Positions 41,901 through 49,620 of a DNA stretch of 64,000 bases are shown in pieces; positions within the stretch are counted from its first letter, which is position 1, and each line of letters opens with the position of its first letter. The position numbers and the translations under genes were made by a program. The notes under the pieces were generated by a model, which saw only the letters and a program-made list of their open reading frames with translations, was not told the DNA's origin and did no database searches. This stretch comes from Pseudescherichia sp031987975 (GTDB lineage Bacteria; Pseudomonadota; Gammaproteobacteria; Enterobacterales; Enterobacteriaceae). The stretch is taken from assembly GCF_031987975.1 (NCBI RefSeq), contig NZ_DALZYX010000006.1:248001-312000 (forward strand). The letters run 5' to 3'.

Positions 41901-42472
41901 GTAAAACCAGACGTTGGGTTATCATTCTGCTGTCGCTGGCGGTGCTGGTATTGATTGGCGTCAACCTGACCGATCGGGACGATGACAGCCAGGTCGCGAT
42001 CAACAATAGCGATCCAACCTACCGCAGCGAGCATACCGATACTGTGGTTTATAGCCCGGAAGGGGCGCTGAACTATCGCCTGATTGCGCAGCACGTTGAG
42101 TACTTCTCCGATCAGGCCGTCTCGTGGTTTACGCAGCCGGTATTAACCACTTTTGACGAAAATAAAGTGCCCACCTGGTCGATTAGGTCAGATAAAGCCA
42201 AACTGACTGATGACCGTATGCTGTATCTTTATGGACACGTTGAGGTCAATGCCCTGACAGCAGAGTCCCAACTGCGGAAAATTACGACGGATAACGCTCA
42301 GATTAACCTGATTACTCAGGATGTTACCTCGAACGATCTGGTCACGTTATACGGTACAACATTTAATTCCAGCGGCCTGAAAATGCGCGGCAACTTACGC
42401 AGCCAAAACGCCGAGCTGATTGAAAAGGTTAGAACCTCCTATGAAATTCAAAATAAACAAACTCAGCCTTAA
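41897..42472 (+). CDS. lptC: LptC, LPS transport bitopic protein
   Basis: Inner-membrane anchored periplasmic protein that passes LPS from LptB2FG to LptA. One N-terminal helix (WVIILLSLAVLVLIGVNLT, about residues 7-25) is followed by the beta-jellyroll. The 191 residues equal E. coli LptC. Its 3' end overlaps lptA by 32 nt. Confidence 0.97.
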   Translation: MSKTRRWVIILLSLAVLVLIGVNLTDRDDDSQVAINNSDPTYRSEHTDTVVYSPEGALNYRLIAQHVEYFSDQAVSWFTQPVLTTFDENKVPTWSIRSDKAKLTDDRMLYLYGHVEVNALTAESQLRKITTDNAQINLITQDVTSNDLVTLYGTTFNSSGLKMRGNLRSQNAELIEKVRTSYEIQNKQTQP

Positions 42473-42989
42473 TCTTGCGCTTGCCAGCGTACTTCTGGCC
42501 GCCTCTGTCCCGGCGCTGGCCGTGACCGGCGATACCGATCAGCCGATCCATATTGAATCCGACCAGCAGTCGCTGGATATGCAGGGCAACGTGGTAACTT
42601 TCACCGGCAACGTGGTGGTCACCCAGGGCACGATCAAGATCAACGCCGATAAGGTGGTCGTTACCCGTCCGGGCGGCGAGCAGGGCAAAGAGATCATTGA
42701 TGGCTACGGCAACCCGGCCACCTTCTACCAGATGCAGGATAACGGCAAGCCGGTGCAGGGTCACGCTGGCCAGCTCCATTACGAGCTGCAGAATGACTTC
42801 GTCGTGCTGACCGGCAACGCTTTCCTTGAGCAGCAGGACAGCAATATCACCGGCGACAAAATTACCTATCTGGTCAAAGAGCAAAAAATGCAGGCGTTTA
42901 GCGAAAAAGGCAAGCGCGTGACCACCGTCCTGGTTCCGTCTCAGCTGCAGGACAAAGGCAATAAACCGGCACCGAAGAAGAGTAACTAA
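42441..42989 (+). CDS. lptA: LptA, periplasmic LPS bridge protein
   Basis: Forms the periplasmic beta-jellyroll bridge of the Lpt machine. A signal peptide (MKFKINKLSLNLALASVLLA through ALA) is cleaved near residue 27. The start at 42441 follows CCTCCT-type sequence poorly, but it is the conserved one and its signal peptide fits. The 182 residues compare with 185 in E. coli, the C-terminus being slightly shorter (KPAPKKSN). It lies 6 nt before lptB. Confidence 0.96.
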   Translation: MKFKINKLSLNLALASVLLAASVPALAVTGDTDQPIHIESDQQSLDMQGNVVTFTGNVVVTQGTIKINADKVVVTRPGGEQGKEIIDGYGNPATFYQMQDNGKPVQGHAGQLHYELQNDFVVLTGNAFLEQQDSNITGDKITYLVKEQKMQAFSEKGKRVTTVLVPSQLQDKGNKPAPKKSN

Positions 42990-42995
42990 TTCGTT

Positions 42996-43721
42996 ATGGC
43001 AACGTTAACTGCAAAAAATCTTGCTAAAGCCTATAAAGGCCGCCGCGTGGTCGAGGATGTCAGCCTGACCGTCAACTCCGGCGAAATTGTGGGCCTGCTT
43101 GGCCCTAACGGGGCGGGTAAAACCACCACGTTCTACATGGTTGTAGGCATTGTCTCCCGCGACGCGGGCAATATCATCATTGATGACGAAGATATCAGCC
43201 TGCTACCGCTGCATGCCCGCGCACGCCGCGGTATTGGCTACCTGCCGCAGGAGGCCTCTATTTTCCGTCGCCTGAGCGTCTACGATAACTTAATGGCGGT
43301 GCTGCAAATTCGTGACGATCTCTCCTCTCAGCAGCGTGAAGACCGCGCTAATGAGCTGATGGAGGAGTTTCACATTGAGCACCTGCGCGACAGCCTTGGC
43401 CAGGCCCTCTCCGGCGGTGAGCGCCGCCGCGTTGAGATTGCCCGCGCGCTGGCGGCAAACCCTAAGTTTATCCTGCTGGATGAACCCTTTGCTGGCGTTG
43501 ACCCTATCTCCGTTATCGACATTAAGCGCATCATTGAGCACCTGCGCGACAGCGGGCTAGGCGTACTGATCACCGACCACAACGTACGTGAGACGCTGGC
43601 CGTGTGCGAACGCGCCTATATCGTCAGCCAGGGGCATTTGATTGCCCACGGTACGCCGCAGCAAATCCTTGAAGACGAACAGGTTAAACGCGTATATCTT
43701 GGGGAAGACTTCAGACTCTGA
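42996..43721 (+). CDS. lptB: LptB, ATPase of the LPS exporter
   Basis: ABC ATPase of the LptB2FG complex that extracts LPS from the inner membrane. It has Walker A GPNGAGKTT (about residue 37), signature ALSGGERRR and Walker B FILLDEPFAGVDP. The 241 residues equal E. coli LptB. It is 47 nt before rpoN. Confidence 0.98.
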   Translation: MATLTAKNLAKAYKGRRVVEDVSLTVNSGEIVGLLGPNGAGKTTTFYMVVGIVSRDAGNIIIDDEDISLLPLHARARRGIGYLPQEASIFRRLSVYDNLMAVLQIRDDLSSQQREDRANELMEEFHIEHLRDSLGQALSGGERRRVEIARALAANPKFILLDEPFAGVDPISVIDIKRIIEHLRDSGLGVLITDHNVRETLAVCERAYIVSQGHLIAHGTPQQILEDEQVKRVYLGEDFRL

Positions 43722-43768
43722 TAGGGTTAGTAACTGTAATGTTTTAGCGGGAGAGAAGTGCTCTGAAC

Positions 43769-45202
43769 ATGAAGCAAGGTTTGCAACTGCGGCTAAGCCA
43801 ACAGCTCGCCATGACGCCCCAACTGCAGCAGGCTATTCGTCTGCTGCAGCTCTCTACGCTGGAACTTCAGCAAGAACTTCAGCAGGCGTTGGATAGCAAC
43901 CCGCTGCTGGAGCAGACCGATATTCACGACGAGATAGACGCGCAGCAGACCCAGGATACCGAAGCGTTAGACACCGCCGACGCCCTTGAGCAGAAAGATA
44001 TGCCCGAGGAGCTGCCGCTGGATGCCAGCTGGGATGAGATCTACACCGCCGGTACGCCGTCGGGCAACGGCGTGGACTACCAGGACGATGAGCTTCCCGT
44101 CTATCAGGGCGAAACCACCCAGTCGCTGCAGGACTACCTGATGTGGCAGGTGGAGCTGACCCCCTTCTCCGATACCGATCGCGCTATTGCTACCTCCATT
44201 GTTGACGCTGTCGATGAGACGGGTTATCTGACCGTCTCTCTTGAGGATATCCTCGACAGCATGGGCGACAGCAACGTTGGGCTGGATGAGGTCGAGGCGG
44301 TGCTGAAACGCGTCCAGCGTTTCGATCCGGTGGGCGTGGCGGCACGGGATCTGCGTGACTGCCTGCTGATTCAGCTCTCCCAGTTCGCCAGCGATACGCC
44401 GTGGCGGGCCGAAGCGAAACTGATCATCAGCGATCACCTCGATCTGCTGGCGAATCATGATTTCCGAACCCTGATGCGCGTCACCCGCCTGAAGGAAGAG
44501 GTGCTGAAAGAGGCGGTAAATCTGATTCAGTCCCTGGATCCGCGCCCGGGCCAGTCGATCCAGACTGGCGAGCCGGAGTATGTCATTCCCGATGTGCTGG
44601 TGCGTAAGCATAACGGTCGCTGGATGGTCGAGCTGAACGCTGACAGCATTCCACGCCTGCAGATCAACCAGCACTACGCCGGCATGTGCAGCGGTGCGCG
44701 CAACGACGCCGACAGCCAGTATATTCGCAGCAATCTTCAGGAGGCCAAGTGGCTGATTAAAAGCCTGGAGAGCCGCAATGATACTCTGCTACGGGTTAGC
44801 CGCTGCATCGTTGAACAGCAGCAGGCCTTCTTCGACAAGGGCGAAGAGTTTATGAAACCGATGGTGCTGGCAGACATCGCCCAGGCCGTCGAGATGCACG
44901 AATCCACGATTTCACGTGTGACAACCCAGAAGTATCTGCACAGCCCGAGGGGCATTTTTGAGCTTAAATACTTTTTCTCCAGCCATGTGAACACCGAAGG
45001 CGGCGGCGAAGCCTCGTCAACGGCGATCCGGGCGCTGGTGAAGAAGCTGATAGCCGCAGAAAACCCTGCGAAACCACTGAGCGACAGTAAACTGACCACC
45101 CTGCTGTCCGATCAGGGTATCATGGTGGCTCGCCGCACCGTTGCGAAGTATCGAGAGTCTTTATCCATCCCGCCGTCTAACCAGCGCAAGCAGCTGGTCT
45201 GA
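43769..45202 (+). CDS. rpoN: RpoN, sigma-54 factor
   Basis: Alternative sigma factor for nitrogen-regulated and other enhancer-dependent promoters. The N-terminal Gln/Leu-rich region I (MKQGLQLRLSQQLAMTPQLQ) binds activators, an acidic region II follows, and the C-terminal RpoN box ARRTVAKYRE (about residue 454) reads the -24 element. The 477 residues equal E. coli RpoN. It heads rpoN-hpf-ptsN-rapZ-npr, an operon that ties nitrogen control to the PTS-Ntr system. Confidence 0.98.
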   Translation: MKQGLQLRLSQQLAMTPQLQQAIRLLQLSTLELQQELQQALDSNPLLEQTDIHDEIDAQQTQDTEALDTADALEQKDMPEELPLDASWDEIYTAGTPSGNGVDYQDDELPVYQGETTQSLQDYLMWQVELTPFSDTDRAIATSIVDAVDETGYLTVSLEDILDSMGDSNVGLDEVEAVLKRVQRFDPVGVAARDLRDCLLIQLSQFASDTPWRAEAKLIISDHLDLLANHDFRTLMRVTRLKEEVLKEAVNLIQSLDPRPGQSIQTGEPEYVIPDVLVRKHNGRWMVELNADSIPRLQINQHYAGMCSGARNDADSQYIRSNLQEAKWLIKSLESRNDTLLRVSRCIVEQQQAFFDKGEEFMKPMVLADIAQAVEMHESTISRVTTQKYLHSPRGIFELKYFFSSHVNTEGGGEASSTAIRALVKKLIAAENPAKPLSDSKLTTLLSDQGIMVARRTVAKYRESLSIPPSNQRKQLV

Positions 45203-45224
45203 CCCAACCGATAAGGAAGACACT

Positions 45225-45512
45225 ATGCAGCTCAACATTACAGGGCACAATGTCGAAATTACTGAAGCACTGCGCGATTTTGTCAGTACAAAATTTGCTA
45301 AGCTGGAGCAGTACTTCGAGCGGATCAATCAGGTCTACATTGTGTTAAAAGTGGAGAAAGTGACGCACGTCGCGGACGCCACACTGCACGTAAACGGTGG
45401 CGAACTCCACGCCAGTGCGGATGGGCAAGACATGTATGCGGCCATTGACGGTTTAATTGATAAACTGGCGCGGCAGTTAACCAAACATAAAGATAAACTG
45501 AAACAATACTAA
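45225..45512 (+). CDS. hpf: Hpf, short ribosome hibernation promoting factor
   Basis: Binds the 30S decoding region and helps RMF make 100S ribosome dimers in stationary phase. The 95-residue product MQLNITGHNVEITEALRDFV to KHKDKLKQY is of the short HPF type. The start at 45225 follows AAGGA; an in-frame start in rpoN is not used. It lies 22 nt after rpoN. Confidence 0.97.
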   Translation: MQLNITGHNVEITEALRDFVSTKFAKLEQYFERINQVYIVLKVEKVTHVADATLHVNGGELHASADGQDMYAAIDGLIDKLARQLTKHKDKLKQY

Positions 45513-45538
45513 TTGTCCGGGCGTTCGACGGCATTTAG

Positions 45539-45566
45539 CAACCTGCTGTGGCAACGCAGCAGGTTG
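45539..45566 (+). repeat. hairpin between hpf and ptsN
   Basis: CAACCTGCTG and CAGCAGGTTG form a perfect 10-bp stem around an 8-nt loop. No T-run follows, so it is more likely an mRNA stability or processing element than a terminator. Confidence 0.7.
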
Positions 45567-45594
45567 TCTGCGCGAACAACGCTTAGGTGAATTT

Positions 45595-46086
45595 ATGATG
45601 AACAACGATTCCGCTCTACAACTGAGCAATGTCCTTAACCAGGAATGTACCCGCAGCGGCGTGCACTGCCAGAGCAAAAAGCGTGCGCTGGAGATTATTA
45701 GCGAGCTGGCGGCAAAGCAGCTCAGCCTGCCGCCGCAGGTAGTCTTTGAAGCCATCCTCACCCGTGAGAAAATGGGCAGCACCGGTATTGGCAACGGTAT
45801 CGCGATCCCTCACGGCAAGGTAGAGGAAGACACCCTGCGCGCCGTTGGCGTCTTTGTGCAGCTGGAGACCCCTATCGCCTTTGATGCTATCGATAACCAG
45901 CCGGTGGATCTGCTCTTCGCCCTGCTGGTTCCTGCCGATCAGACAAAGACGCATCTGCACACGCTCTCCCTTGTCGCCCGTCGCCTGGCAGACAAAACCA
46001 TCTGCCGACGCCTGCGCGCCGCGCAGAGCGATGAGGAGCTGTACCAGATCATCACGGATACCGAAGGCAGCCACGATGACGCGTAA
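45595..46086 (+). CDS. ptsN: PtsN, nitrogen PTS enzyme IIA
   Basis: EIIA-Ntr, the final acceptor of the nitrogen phosphotransferase chain, which regulates potassium transport and envelope stress. The phosphorylated His lies in IAIPHGK (about residue 73). The 163 residues equal E. coli PtsN. It lies within the rpoN operon, and its partner NPr is encoded two genes downstream. Confidence 0.97.
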   Translation: MMNNDSALQLSNVLNQECTRSGVHCQSKKRALEIISELAAKQLSLPPQVVFEAILTREKMGSTGIGNGIAIPHGKVEEDTLRAVGVFVQLETPIAFDAIDNQPVDLLFALLVPADQTKTHLHTLSLVARRLADKTICRRLRAAQSDEELYQIITDTEGSHDDA

Positions 46087-46131
46087 CCGGGAAAACGCTT
46101 TTACATTTGCTCTCCTGAGGAGAAACGGTAC

Positions 46132-46986
46132 ATGGTACTGATGATCGTCAGCGGTCGCTCTGGCTCAGGGAAATCAGTTGCCCTGCGAGCGCTGGAAGAC
46201 ATGGGCTTCTACTGTGTGGATAACCTGCCGGTGGTGCTGCTGCCAGAGCTGGCGAAATCGCTGGCCGACCGCCAGATCTCGGCGGCCGTCAGCATTGACG
46301 TGCGCAACATGCCGGAGTCACCGGAGATTTTTGAACAGGCGATGAACAACCTGCCGACGGCCTTTTCGCCGCAGCTGCTGTTCCTTGATGCCGATCGCAA
46401 TACGCTGATCCGTCGCTACAGCGACACCCGACGCCTGCACCCTCTCTCCAGCAAGAATCTGTCGCTGGAGAGCGCCATTGATGAAGAGAGCGATCTGCTG
46501 GAGCCGCTGCGCTCGCGGGCGGATCTGATCGTTGATACCTCAGAGATGTCGGTGCACGAGCTGGCGGAGATGCTGCGTACCCGCCTGCTGGGCAAGCGCG
46601 AGCGCGAACTGACTATGGTCTTTGAGTCTTTCGGCTTTAAGCATGGCATCCCTATCGACGCCGACTACGTCTTTGACGTCCGCTTCCTGCCGAACCCGCA
46701 CTGGGATCCCAAGCTGCGCCCGATGACCGGCCTCGACAAGCCGGTGGCAGCGTTTCTTGACCGTCACACCGAAGTGCACAACTTTATCTACCAGACCCGC
46801 AGCTATCTGGAGCTGTGGCTGCCGATGCTGGAGACCAACAACCGCAGCTACCTCACCGTTGCCATTGGCTGTACCGGGGGTAAGCACCGCTCGGTCTATA
46901 TCGCCGAGCAGCTGGCGGACTACTTCCGCTCGCGGGGTAAAAACGTGCAGTCCCGCCACCGCACCCTGGAAAAACGTAAAACATGA
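46132..46986 (+). CDS. rapZ: RapZ, RNase adapter protein
   Basis: Delivers the sRNA GlmZ to RNase E and so controls GlmS and amino-sugar supply. The Walker A motif GRSGSGKS is at residues 8-15, and the C-terminal domain has GCTGGKHRSVYIAEQL and the basic RNA-binding end RHRTLEKRKT. The 284 residues equal E. coli RapZ. Its stop overlaps the npr start by 4 nt. Confidence 0.97.
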   Translation: MVLMIVSGRSGSGKSVALRALEDMGFYCVDNLPVVLLPELAKSLADRQISAAVSIDVRNMPESPEIFEQAMNNLPTAFSPQLLFLDADRNTLIRRYSDTRRLHPLSSKNLSLESAIDEESDLLEPLRSRADLIVDTSEMSVHELAEMLRTRLLGKRERELTMVFESFGFKHGIPIDADYVFDVRFLPNPHWDPKLRPMTGLDKPVAAFLDRHTEVHNFIYQTRSYLELWLPMLETNNRSYLTVAIGCTGGKHRSVYIAEQLADYFRSRGKNVQSRHRTLEKRKT

Positions 46987-47255
46987 CCGTCAAGCAGACC
47001 GTTGAGATCACTAACACGCTGGGCATGCACGCCCGCCCGGCGATGAAGCTGTTCGAGCTGGTTCAGGGGTTTGATGCGGAAGTGCTGCTGCGCAATGATG
47101 AAGGCACCGAGGCGGAAGCCAGCAGCGTCATCGCGCTGCTGATGCTCGACTCCGCTAAAGGCCGCCAGATAGAGATCGAAGCCAGCGGCCCGCAGGAGCA
47201 TGAGGCACTTGCCGCCGTCATTGCCCTGTTCAACGCCGGTTTTGATGAAGATTAA
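46983..47255 (+). CDS. npr: NPr (PtsO), nitrogen PTS phosphocarrier
   Basis: HPr-like carrier that passes phosphate from PtsP to PtsN. The active-site His is in LGMHARPAMK (residue 16), and SSVIALLMLDSAKG is the regulatory-site region. The 90 residues equal E. coli NPr. It overlaps rapZ and ends the operon at a REP element. Confidence 0.97.
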   Translation: MTVKQTVEITNTLGMHARPAMKLFELVQGFDAEVLLRNDEGTEAEASSVIALLMLDSAKGRQIEIEASGPQEHEALAAVIALFNAGFDED

Positions 47256-47264
47256 TTGCCTGTC

Positions 47265-47291
47265 GCCCCGGTAAGCGCAGCGCCACCGGGG
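47265..47291. repeat. REP element after npr
   Basis: GCCCCGGTAAGCGCAGCGCC followed by ACCGGGG is the reverse orientation of the palindrome at 1670-1696, differing at few bases. It lies 10 nt after the npr stop. Confidence 0.8.
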
Positions 47292-47330
47292 AATTGCACA
47301 ATTTGTGCGCTTACCCCCTGCCAACCCTTC

Positions 47331-47347
47331 CTTAAGAATACCTTAAG
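47331..47347 (+). promoter_or_regulatory. BasR/PmrA box upstream of yrbL
   Basis: CTTAAG-AATAC-CTTAAG is a direct repeat with 5-bp spacing that fits the PmrA/BasR consensus YTTAAK-N5-YTTAAK perfectly. It lies 82 bp before the yrbL start. E. coli yrbL is reported to be controlled by BasSR and PhoPQ. Confidence 0.8.
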
Positions 47348-47352
47348 CTAGC

Positions 47353-47369
47353 CGTTTATTTTCCATTTA
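47353..47369 (+). promoter_or_regulatory. PhoP box upstream of yrbL
   Basis: CGTTTA-TTTTC-CATTTA fits the PhoP box (T/G)GTTTA-N5-(T/G)GTTTA with two mismatches. It starts 6 bp after the BasR box, so the low-magnesium and the iron/polymyxin signals would converge on yrbL. Confidence 0.65.
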
Positions 47370-47428
47370 AGTTGCCTGGCCATACTTGGATTGTTTCCAA
47401 AACAATTTCCAGAAAAGCAGGACAACGT

Positions 47429-48025
47429 ATGATTCGCTTATCCCATCTCACCCCATTGGGCACCGGTCGGCACCGTCAATGCTATGCGCATCCGGACAAT
47501 GCCCAACGCTGCATCAAGATTATCTATAACTACGAGAGCGGCGGCGATAAAGAGATCAAGCGCGAGCTGAGCTACTACGCCCATCTGTCACGTCGTTTAA
47601 CGGACTGGAGCGGGCTGCCGCGCTACTACGGCACTGTCGAGACCGATCTGGGAACCGGATACGTCTACGATATCATTACTGATTTTGACGGATCTCCGTC
47701 AAAAACGCTGACGGAGTATGCCGCTCAGTGCCGTAAAGCGGGCGACAGCAAGGCGCTCTATCCCTTGCTCAGGATGCTGAAAAGCTATCTGCGTAAAAAC
47801 CGCATCGTCACCATGAACCTGAAGCCGCAGAACGTGCTTTGTCGCCGCATCAGCCCGGATGAAGTGATCCCGGTGGTGTGCGATAACATTGGCGAAGGGA
47901 CGCTGATCCCGCTGGCAACCTGGTCTGGCTGGGCCTGCGCCCGTAAGCAGGCCCGCCTGTGGCAGCGCTTTATCGCTCAGCCTGCGCTTGCCAGCGGGCT
48001 TAGTGCAGCGAATGCCTGGTCATAA
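47429..48025 (+). CDS. yrbL: YrbL, PhoP/BasR-regulated protein kinase-like protein
   Basis: The product MIRLSHLTPLGTGRHRQCYA has 198 residues, against 210 in E. coli. It matches the PhoP_reg_network YrbL family, whose fold resembles protein kinases: LGTGRHRQCY looks like a Gly-rich loop, CIKII supplies the Lys, and VTMNLKPQNVL resembles the catalytic loop HxDLKPxN with Asp replaced by Asn. Activity is not shown. The C-terminus diverges after IAQPALA, and the last 26 nt overlap the convergent mtgA gene. BasR and PhoP boxes lie upstream. Confidence 0.93.
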   Translation: MIRLSHLTPLGTGRHRQCYAHPDNAQRCIKIIYNYESGGDKEIKRELSYYAHLSRRLTDWSGLPRYYGTVETDLGTGYVYDIITDFDGSPSKTLTEYAAQCRKAGDSKALYPLLRMLKSYLRKNRIVTMNLKPQNVLCRRISPDEVIPVVCDNIGEGTLIPLATWSGWACARKQARLWQRFIAQPALASGLSAANAWS

Positions 48026-48728
48026 ACGCTTCTCCGCCCAGCTGGCGCATCTGGCGCATGATCCACGCCTGGCGACTGCGCACGTAGCCCGAGGGGGCGT
48101 TGGCCTTAAAGCGGATAGGATTGGGCAGCACGGCCGCCAGCAGCGCGGCCTCTGACATCGTCAGGCGGCTGGCGGGCTTATTAAAATAGCGCTGTGCCGC
48201 CGCCTCGACGCCAAATACCCCCTCGCCAAACTCAGCAACGTTGAGATAAACCGTCAGGATCCGCCGCTTGCTCCACACCGTCTCCATTCCCAGCGTCAGC
48301 CCGGCCTCTAGCCCCTTGCGCAGCCAGCTGCGCCCGTCCCAGAGAAAGAGGTTTTTCGCCGTCTGTTGGGAGAGCGTAGACGCGCCGCGGATCCGGCTAC
48401 CGTTACGCTCGTTATGGGAAACTGCTTTCTGGATGGCATCCACATCAAAACCCCAGTGCTCGGGGAAGGTCTGATCCTCAGCAGCAATCACAGCCAGCCC
48501 CATCCACGGAGAGATATCGTCCATGCCCATCCAGTCGGAGTGAGCAACATAGCCGAAATCGCCGCCCAGCCAGGCCGATAGCTGGCGCTCCGCCATCACC
48601 GCCGAAAAGGGTACCGGCATAAAGCTGAACAGCAGAATGCCACCGCCCCAGAGCAGCGCCAGCCCCAGCAGGATACGCAGCAGCAGGCGCCTTATTTTCG
48701 TCTTCAGCGATTTACTGCGTAACGCCAT
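48000..48728 (-). CDS. mtgA: MtgA, monofunctional peptidoglycan glycosyltransferase
   Basis: GT51 enzyme that polymerises lipid II into glycan strands. One N-terminal membrane helix (LLRILLGLALLWGGGILLF, about residues 16-34) is followed by the GT51 motifs AAEDQTFPEHWGFD (about residue 80) and GASTLSQQTAKNLFL. The 242 residues equal E. coli MtgA. Its start overlaps the elbB stop by one base. Confidence 0.97.
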   Translation of the reverse strand: MALRSKSLKTKIRRLLLRILLGLALLWGGGILLFSFMPVPFSAVMAERQLSAWLGGDFGYVAHSDWMGMDDISPWMGLAVIAAEDQTFPEHWGFDVDAIQKAVSHNERNGSRIRGASTLSQQTAKNLFLWDGRSWLRKGLEAGLTLGMETVWSKRRILTVYLNVAEFGEGVFGVEAAAQRYFNKPASRLTMSEAALLAAVLPNPIRFKANAPSGYVRSRQAWIMRQMRQLGGEAFMTRHSLH

Positions 48729-49378
48729 TACGCCAGCACCAGCACGCGCGTGACCAGTTTCTCAATACCGCTGGCGGCCTCAGCGATATTCTGCGCCACC
48801 ATGTAGGCCGGGGTCGTGACCACTTTGTTCTCTTCATCTACCACAATGTCGTCTACCGGGCAGGTCACATGCTCCGCGCCCATCTCCTCCAGCACGTCTG
48901 CGGTGTCGATGTCTGTACCAATGGTCAGGCGCAGCGGGAAATCAAAAATTTTCGGCAGCATCGCCGGGGCGATACAGATGAACCCCAGCGGTTTACCGGC
49001 TGCGTGCATCGCCTGCGCCAGCTGCTTCAGCCCGCTATCAACGCTGCACTCCACGCCCTGGCTGGCAAAATTGCTGAGGTTTTTGGCCGCGCCAAAGCCA
49101 CCCGGGACAATGAGCGCATCCAGCGCGTCGGCAGAGGCCAGGCTGAGCGGCTGAATAGCGCCGCGAGCAATACGCGCCGCTTCTATGAGAACGTTGCGGC
49201 TCTCTGCCATCGCATCGCCGGTTAAATGGTTGATTACGTCAGCCTGGGGTTTATCCGGGGCAAAACAGACCGCCTCCGCGCCGCAACGGGCGATCGCTAA
49301 TAGCGTGATGACGGCCTCGTGGATTTCAGTTCCGTCGTTAACGCCGCAGCCGCTCAGTACCACTCCCACTTTTTTCAT
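48728..49378 (-). CDS. elbB: ElbB, DJ-1/PfpI-like glyoxalase-type protein
   Basis: The 216 residues compare with 217 in E. coli ElbB, an isoprenoid-biosynthesis-associated protein of the class I glutamine amidotransferase-like superfamily with reported glyoxalase activity. GFICIAPAMLPKIF (about residue 134) holds the nucleophile-elbow Cys and LIVPGGFGAAKNLS is the oxyanion region. It forms a coupled pair with mtgA. Confidence 0.95.
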   Translation of the reverse strand: MKKVGVVLSGCGVNDGTEIHEAVITLLAIARCGAEAVCFAPDKPQADVINHLTGDAMAESRNVLIEAARIARGAIQPLSLASADALDALIVPGGFGAAKNLSNFASQGVECSVDSGLKQLAQAMHAAGKPLGFICIAPAMLPKIFDFPLRLTIGTDIDTADVLEEMGAEHVTCPVDDIVVDEENKVVTTPAYMVAQNIAEAASGIEKLVTRVLVLA

Positions 49379-49495
49379 TTTGATGATCCTTTGTTGTAAG
49401 GTGCTGACGATTATTAAAAATTTTTATAAGGGCGCTATGCCTCACACATTTCATCGATTCATATAACAAATAATTTAAGATTTGCTATCTTATCT

Positions 49496-49620
49496 GCGGG
49501 CTTACCACTATTTTCGCCTGTGCCCAGCAGATAACCAACACAAAAAATTTCGGCACAGCCACAGTTTCCCTGGTGTTGGCGCAGTATTCGCGCACCCCGG
49601 TCTATCCGGGGTCATTTTTT
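49496..49620 (+). ncRNA. arcZ: ArcZ small regulatory RNA
   Basis: The 3' part TTTCCCTGGTGTTGGCGCAG through CGCGCACC, then CCCCGG-tctat-CCGGGG and a T-run, matches E. coli ArcZ, an Hfq-binding sRNA that activates rpoS and represses flhDC. This includes the processed, seed-bearing form. The 5' half is diverged. A TATCTT -10 at 49486-49491 suggests a start near 49496, giving about 125 nt (121 in E. coli). Its terminator overlaps the arcB stop codon on the opposite strand. In E. coli ArcA represses arcZ and ArcZ lowers arcB. Confidence 0.88.
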
